Below, in pieces: positions 4,673-9,087 of a DNA stretch of 9,087 nt. Under the pieces are notes generated by a model. That model ran no database searches and was not told the origin of the DNA. It worked only from the letters and a program-made list of their open reading frames with translations. Position 1 is the first letter of the stretch. Each line of letters starts with the position of its first letter. This DNA comes from Actinotignum schaalii_C (GTDB lineage Bacteria > Actinomycetota > Actinomycetes > Actinomycetales > Actinomycetaceae): assembly GCF_034119425.1 (NCBI RefSeq), contig NZ_JAWUEL010000050.1, forward strand, positions 1-9,087, written 5' to 3'. Both the position numbers and the translations under genes were made by a program.

Positions 4673-7600
4673 CTAGTCCTGTGCCAGACCGGAGCGGCGC
4701 ACCACATTACCGAGCACGGCATCGGCCTGGGGGCCACGGCGGCGGATATCCAGTTCGCTACGCAGTTCTTCCACCAGCTGCTCGGACGTCCGGGCCACCC
4801 CGTCGGAGGCTATCCAAGCCACCACGTCATCAAGCTGATCGTCCGAGTAGGCGGCCAGCGGCAACCCCGGCCGCACCGCGGGTTTCTTTCCCCGGGCCCG
4901 GCGTGAAGCTTCCGGATCTGAAACCGCAGCAGGGTTTGCTTCCTGCCCGCTGCTCCCGGCTGGCACGTGCGACCTTACCGCGCCGGGCTCGCCTTGCTGA
5001 CCTTCAACACCGGTATCGCCCGGCTTTCCAGCACCCGCTGGCCCTGCTTCATCCACCGCATCCGTCACACCCGGCGCATCCGCCGCTCCCGCCCGAGCAG
5101 AATATGCTTCATCAGCTACGTCCGCGCCAAAAACGGGGGTATCTTCCGCCCGGTGGCGCGCGGCAGCTTCGTCACGGCGCACCACCCGCACGAGCGCTTC
5201 AATACGATCCGCTTCAGCTTCCGGATCGAGGAAAATCGAGGAGGAGAAGGTTTGTACCACTTTCCAGCCCAAATCCTCGAGCATCTCGACCCGGTAGCGG
5301 TCACGGCGGCGCAGGGAAGGTTCGGCAACGTAATCAGCGTCGTCGGTCAATACAGCCACCCGCCAATCACCTTCGTGTTCAGCAACAACAAGCGGGATGC
5401 GCAAACCGGCGTCGTACCCGTAGTAGAGCGCGGTGAAAAGCCCGCGCCCGCGCAGGCGCGCGGCTAGATCGAAAAGCAACGGGCTGGCCTTGGCCACATC
5501 CTCATCCGCTCCGATGAGTAATTCTTGCCGGGCGGCCGTTTCGAGCAGGGTAGCTAGCAGCCGGGGAGCTGCACCGGAAAGATCATCCACCCCGATATCG
5601 CCGGGTCCCAACGAAGAAATAACACTCATATAGCGGCTGGGAACCAGGAGGGCCTCACTCAGGTAGCGTGCGCCGTCCGGTTCCGTGAGCGGCCCGAAGG
5701 TGTGCAGAACCCGGCCGTGCACCGTCTTCCCGAAGCCCACCGAGAATATAACCCGGTCGCGCCGCAACCCGCTCGCTCCGGTGATATCCACCACCGGCAC
5801 CAGGCTAGCCGCGGACTCACCCGCCTCAGCCAGGGCCGGGCTATTCGCGATGGTACGTTCCACCGCCGCCCGCACATGAACGGCATGCAAACGCGAAATC
5901 GTAATAACAGCCAGGGATTCTTCCGGTCGGGTGAGGAGATGATCCACAACGGCATCTACCACCGCATCCACTTCCGCGCTGGGAGCTTCGACCATCCCGG
6001 TATTCGGGGAGGGCACCCCGCGCCCGTCCACCACGTGCAGGCGGTTAGCCCGGCGCGCCCGCCCCGCCGGAGCGGCGCGGTCGGCGTCGTCGTACCCGAG
6101 GGTGCGCAAGCAAGCGAGGGCAAGATCGTCGTGATGCGCACGGAAGGTAGGAAGTTCGCACACCGGGAGCGCATCAGCCAAAGCCGCGAGCGCGCTCTCC
6201 GCACCAGCCCGCGCCACGTCACCGAAAACGACGAGCTGCGAGCCACGCGCCATGAGGGCGACCACCGCAGCCAGCGAAACATCCTCGATACCGTCCAGAA
6301 TCACCACATCCGCCCAGGGCAAAGTGGGAATGAGTTCAGGAACCAGCGCCGGCGGTACCACCCACACCGGGCGTGCCGCCTGGACCAGTGCGGTTGCCGA
6401 GGCAGTCACGTCGGCCAGCGCGCTCACTCCAGCGCGGGCCAGGTAACGATCCACGGCCACAGTTTCTTCGCGCTGTTTGCGGGCAACCTCTTGCATATGG
6501 GTGATCGCGGCGCGCAGCACCGGCCCGGGCAAGCTCTCCACATGTTCGCGATCCAGGTCCCGCACCGTGTGTACAAGCAGGGCCAACTGCTGCGGACCAG
6601 CCTGGGCCAGCACGGTGTTACGGGCAATGAGCTGCTCAAACACAGAATTGGTATAGGCCAGGTCGAGTTCGGCAGCCACCGCGTCCCCGCTTACTTCGCG
6701 GCGAGCCATATCACGAGCGAAATCGCCCAGGCCACTATCCTCAAGGTCGTGGAGGAGGTCAATGCGGCGCGGCTGCGAATCAAGCACCCGACGCTGGGAG
6801 ACCAGAGCGCGCGCAAAGGCCAGCACATTTTCGATGGGCTCGCGGCGCAGGCCAGCGCGGTGCGGGAGGAATTCCTCGAGTTCGCGCACCTGCCCATCCA
6901 CTTCCGCGGCCGTCGCGCGGATCATCGTCATGCCTTCCGGGAGGGTAGGCCAATCACTTTCCGCGCTGTAGCGGCGCCAAATATCGCGTTGGCGTGCCAC
7001 TTCGCTCAGGGCCGCGTGCATATCCGCCACCCGGATCCCCGGGCGCACAAAATCGCGGGCCTGCTTGGTGAGAGCGCGGCGCTGCGCACGTTTCATGCTT
7101 TCACCGTGTTCGGCACGCCATTCATCGCTCGCGGTGGCGATCACCATATCGGCAACAGAACGTTCGTAGATAGCCGGTTTGAAGACCTCGAGGGTATCGG
7201 AGATCCCTTCGAGCATCTTGATTTGTTCCATCCACTGCGCCAATGTCTTCGGGCGCGCCAGGCCGGTTTCCCCGGCCACTCGCTGGGATTGCTCCATGAC
7301 CAGGGGAAGTGTTTCGGTGGCCATGCGGGTCACGGTGGAGAAAGCGCGGGCGGCATCATCCTCCGTGCGGACCAGCGCGCGCAACCATTCCGAATTCCCG
7401 CCCCCGGTAAAGGCCCCGGCACGGCTTGCTTCCGCGAGGCGTTCGAGCACCGCCTCGCGCTCCTCGCGCACCCGCGCGGCGGCGGTGGCATCCAGGCGCA
7501 CTTTCGTGGCCGGCCCCTTGGGCTGGGCGGCAAGCTCAGCCAAATGTTCGAGCACGTTATACACCGAGGTATTCCATACCGGATCGATGGCGTGCAGGGC

Positions 7601-9087
7601 GTTCACGTAACCGCGCAGGCTGCGCCGGGCCGCTTTGAGATCGCGGCGCACGGCCAGGGTGCGTTCTTCGTCAATCTGCGGGAACTTCTGGCGCAGGCCC
7701 TGGCGCAGCCGCAAAGCCGCGTCGTTAATATCAGAGAGGTCGATGAGCAGTTCGCCCACACCGAGTTCTCCAGCCCGCGCGGTCACCGCGGCGCGCCGCG
7801 CCCTGCTGCCGGGAATATAAAGAACGGAACGGCTGGATGCTGCTGCATCCGCGGCAATCGCCACCAGGGTGGTCACGTCCGCACTTCCCGGCGGGGTATC
7901 GATAACGACGTCGCGGCCAGTTGCCACAGCCTCCACCGCGGCAAGTTCGGCCACATCCAAATCGCCCACCCCGCGTTCGCCCTCGGGAGCCCGGTCACGT
8001 TTCTCGGCCGGAGGAAGCGGGGCGCTGGTGAGCTGGTGGGTGCCCCGATCACCGGCAATCGCCGCGAGCACCCCGGAACGAATCATGACCGGGCGCAGCA
8101 GCTCGGCATCGGTAATGGCCCGCGCGGCCGGATCGGCAAACATCCCCAAGAGCACCTGAGGGCGGTAGGACGCCCCGGGCAAATAGAGGTGGGACAGGCG
8201 CCGCACCCGGGTAATAAGCTCATCTTCGGTGGCCCGTTCCACCCGGGTGAGCTGGGCTAATTCCCGCACCGGGGCGCCGTGTTGGCGCAGTGCACTCACA
8301 ATATCCGGATTGACGGACAGGGCCGGGGTGGTTTGGATGAGGGCATCGGTGCCCACGTCCTCCACCCGTAGCAAGCGGTAGACAATCGGCACGCTCACTT
8401 CACGCACCTGCCGGCTTTCTTCGCCGCTTTGCGCGGCGGGCACCGGGCCGGCTCCTGCCGGGTGCGCACCGGCTACGTTTACTTCAGCTGGACTGGATTG
8501 CGCGGCGGGCTGCTCGAGTGACTCCGCAAACCCGGCCTGCGCCTCCACCTGAGTGCCTTCCGCAGCCTGCGCGGCCTCCTCCGCGCAGGCCCGCATTGCT
8601 TCCGGATCGAGCTTGAGTTCGCCGGTGTCCTCATAGCCGGGTTCTAGCTCATCACTGGGCCGGCGCGGCGGGAGCTCCGTCCACGTCAGGTTTCCGCTGG
8701 CCAACTGTATCGGGGCGTACCCGTATTCTTCAGCGGCACGCGCTACCTGCTCACGCAGGGTTCGCCACGTGGCTAAAGCTTCTTGCTGGCTACGCTCCTC
8801 CCGAATAAGCGAGGTGAGGCGAGTAGGCGCCCCGGAAGAAAACTGTGCTCCCCCGGTCGGATGCGGGTGGGTAAGATCAATGCACACTCGCGCGGCCGCG
8901 TTTTCCGCCGCGCGCTCCGCCCGCGCCCTCAGCTCCTCCTGCCAACCGGCATAGGCTCGGGAGACGAGCTCTTCACGCTGCGGGGCGGGAAGCGGGGTGG
9001 GATTCTCCTCCGCGTCACGGGCGTGGCTGTCGCTTTCGGTCCCGTGCTGCGCGGCTGCGGTTTCCGAAGCGCCGTGCGGTACGACGC
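4673..9087 (-). CDS. Giant DUF4011-type SF1 helicase-like protein with degenerate motifs (5' end off the window)
   Basis: At least 1470 codons are open from the right edge to TAG at 4673-4675; the GTG at 8887 is not the real start, because the frame continues upstream with family-like helix (RAYAGWQEELRARA). Order, by position: DUF4011-like N-terminus (LTHPHP, then PTRLTSLIRE, about 8800-8875); Ala/Glu-rich linker; P-loop position at 7868-7897 reading TPPGSADVTT instead of GPPGTGKT; long helical insert; Walker B position at 6281-6307 reading LDGIED instead of DEAxQ; SF1 motif IV-like VITISRLHAVH (5873-5917); motif V-like region and IFSVGFGKT (5723-5794); VPSRYMSVISS (5612-5644) where TRAR-x-x-x-x-V is usual; restriction-endonuclease-like (MTES_1575/Vsr-type) domain (5198-5485); disordered linker; C-terminal helical domain (4694-4861). 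Active relatives are DNA helicase-nucleases, some in defence loci. ATP hydrolysis and cutting are doubtful here. The frame has no stops or shifts, so it is a maintained gene. Confidence 0.8.
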   Translation of the reverse strand, partial: VVPHGASETAAAQHGTESDSHARDAEENPTPLPAPQREELVSRAYAGWQEELRARAERAAENAAARVCIDLTHPHPTGGAQFSSGAPTRLTSLIREERSQQEALATWRTLREQVARAAEEYGYAPIQLASGNLTWTELPPRRPSDELEPGYEDTGELKLDPEAMRACAEEAAQAAEGTQVEAQAGFAESLEQPAAQSSPAEVNVAGAHPAGAGPVPAAQSGEESRQVREVSVPIVYRLLRVEDVGTDALIQTTPALSVNPDIVSALRQHGAPVRELAQLTRVERATEDELITRVRRLSHLYLPGASYRPQVLLGMFADPAARAITDAELLRPVMIRSGVLAAIAGDRGTHQLTSAPLPPAEKRDRAPEGERGVGDLDVAELAAVEAVATGRDVVIDTPPGSADVTTLVAIAADAAASSRSVLYIPGSRARRAAVTARAGELGVGELLIDLSDINDAALRLRQGLRQKFPQIDEERTLAVRRDLKAARRSLRGYVNALHAIDPVWNTSVYNVLEHLAELAAQPKGPATKVRLDATAAARVREEREAVLERLAEASRAGAFTGGGNSEWLRALVRTEDDAARAFSTVTRMATETLPLVMEQSQRVAGETGLARPKTLAQWMEQIKMLEGISDTLEVFKPAIYERSVADMVIATASDEWRAEHGESMKRAQRRALTKQARDFVRPGIRVADMHAALSEVARQRDIWRRYSAESDWPTLPEGMTMIRATAAEVDGQVRELEEFLPHRAGLRREPIENVLAFARALVSQRRVLDSQPRRIDLLHDLEDSGLGDFARDMARREVSGDAVAAELDLAYTNSVFEQLIARNTVLAQAGPQQLALLVHTVRDLDREHVESLPGPVLRAAITHMQEVARKQREETVAVDRYLARAGVSALADVTASATALVQAARPVWVVPPALVPELIPTLPWADVVILDGIEDVSLAAVVALMARGSQLVVFGDVARAGAESALAALADALPVCELPTFRAHHDDLALACLRTLGYDDADRAAPAGRARRANRLHVVDGRGVPSPNTGMVEAPSAEVDAVVDAVVDHLLTRPEESLAVITISRLHAVHVRAAVERTIANSPALAEAGESAASLVPVVDITGASGLRRDRVIFSVGFGKTVHGRVLHTFGPLTEPDGARYLSEALLVPSRYMSVISSLGPGDIGVDDLSGAAPRLLATLLETAARQELLIGADEDVAKASPLLFDLAARLRGRGLFTALYYGYDAGLRIPLVVAEHEGDWRVAVLTDDADYVAEPSLRRRDRYRVEMLEDLGWKVVQTFSSSIFLDPEAEADRIEALVRVVRRDEAAARHRAEDTPVFGADVADEAYSARAGAADAPGVTDAVDEAGPAGAGKPGDTGVEGQQGEPGAVRSHVPAGSSGQEANPAAVSDPEASRRARGKKPAVRPGLPLAAYSDDQLDDVVAWIASDGVARTSEQLVEELRSELDIRRRGPQADAVLGNVVRRSGLAQD
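4868..5167 (-). other. Disordered linker region within the helicase-like protein
   Basis: About 100 residues rich in Ala, Gly, Asp and Glu with no hydrophobic pattern separate the nuclease-like domain from the C-terminal helical domain (AYSDDQLDDVVAWIASDG onward). A second low-complexity stretch, rich in Ala, Gln and Glu, lies near 8400-8620 between the N-terminal domain and the helicase-like core. Confidence 0.55.

Noticed and set aside
4663..4737. Longer version of the small minus-strand ORF starting at 4737
   Set aside because: It would overlap the last 65 nt of the helicase-like gene, and the extra residues (Cys/Trp/Met-rich) look like an out-of-frame reading.
5702..8260. 852-codon open frame on the plus strand, antisense to the helicase-like gene
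   Set aside because: Its composition (His, Gln, Arg and Gly-rich, no domain) is that of a GC-rich antisense shadow, while the minus strand reads as a recognisable multi-domain protein across the same span.
8885..8887. GTG as the true start of the helicase-like protein
   Set aside because: There is no ribosome site, it falls inside the conserved N-terminal segment, and the frame stays open with family-like helix to the window edge.

Overview
The window is GC-rich with GTG starts, several leaderless-looking starts, and gene families and gene order typical of Actinobacteria. My best guess is a member of the Actinomycetaceae or a close relative; this rests on protein style and local gene order, not on a marker gene. 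It looks like ordinary core chromosome. I see no rRNA, tRNA, insertion sequence, phage gene, CRISPR array or attachment site.

Layout from left to right. (1) Positions 1-606, minus strand: the 5' part of a membrane protein whose 3' end lies off the left edge. It has one N-terminal membrane helix, an Arg-rich cytoplasmic linker and a two-helix hairpin, and resembles the SepX/GlpR division-protein family. (2) Positions 763-1989, minus: a MoeA/gephyrin-like protein, probably the Glp partner of that membrane protein. A GC-rich double hairpin and an AT-rich palindrome lie between the two genes. (3) Plus strand from 2128: 5-formyltetrahydrofolate cyclo-ligase, a small FmdB-type zinc-ribbon protein, a membrane-anchored SAF-domain protein, and the large-conductance mechanosensitive channel MscL (3873-4256). 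(4) Convergent minus strand: a very large SF1-helicase-like protein entering from the right edge (9087 to 4673), followed by a small uncharacterised ORF (4662-4333).

The order mscL / FmdB-like / cyclo-ligase / moeA / membrane protein matches, as I recall it, the Mycobacterium tuberculosis Rv0985c-Rv0996 neighbourhood, but galU and rimJ are absent here between the shared genes. The genes therefore look like a conserved housekeeping block touching cell division (Glp/GlpR), folate salvage, proteostasis and osmotic protection, not an acquired island.

The two points most worth a second look are the Glp-like protein with substituted MoeA signature residues beside its putative membrane receptor, and the giant helicase-like protein. 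In that protein every catalytic motif I can locate (Walker A, Walker B, the late SF1 motifs and the C-terminal nuclease-fold residues) appears degenerate, yet the reading frame is intact over at least 1470 codons.
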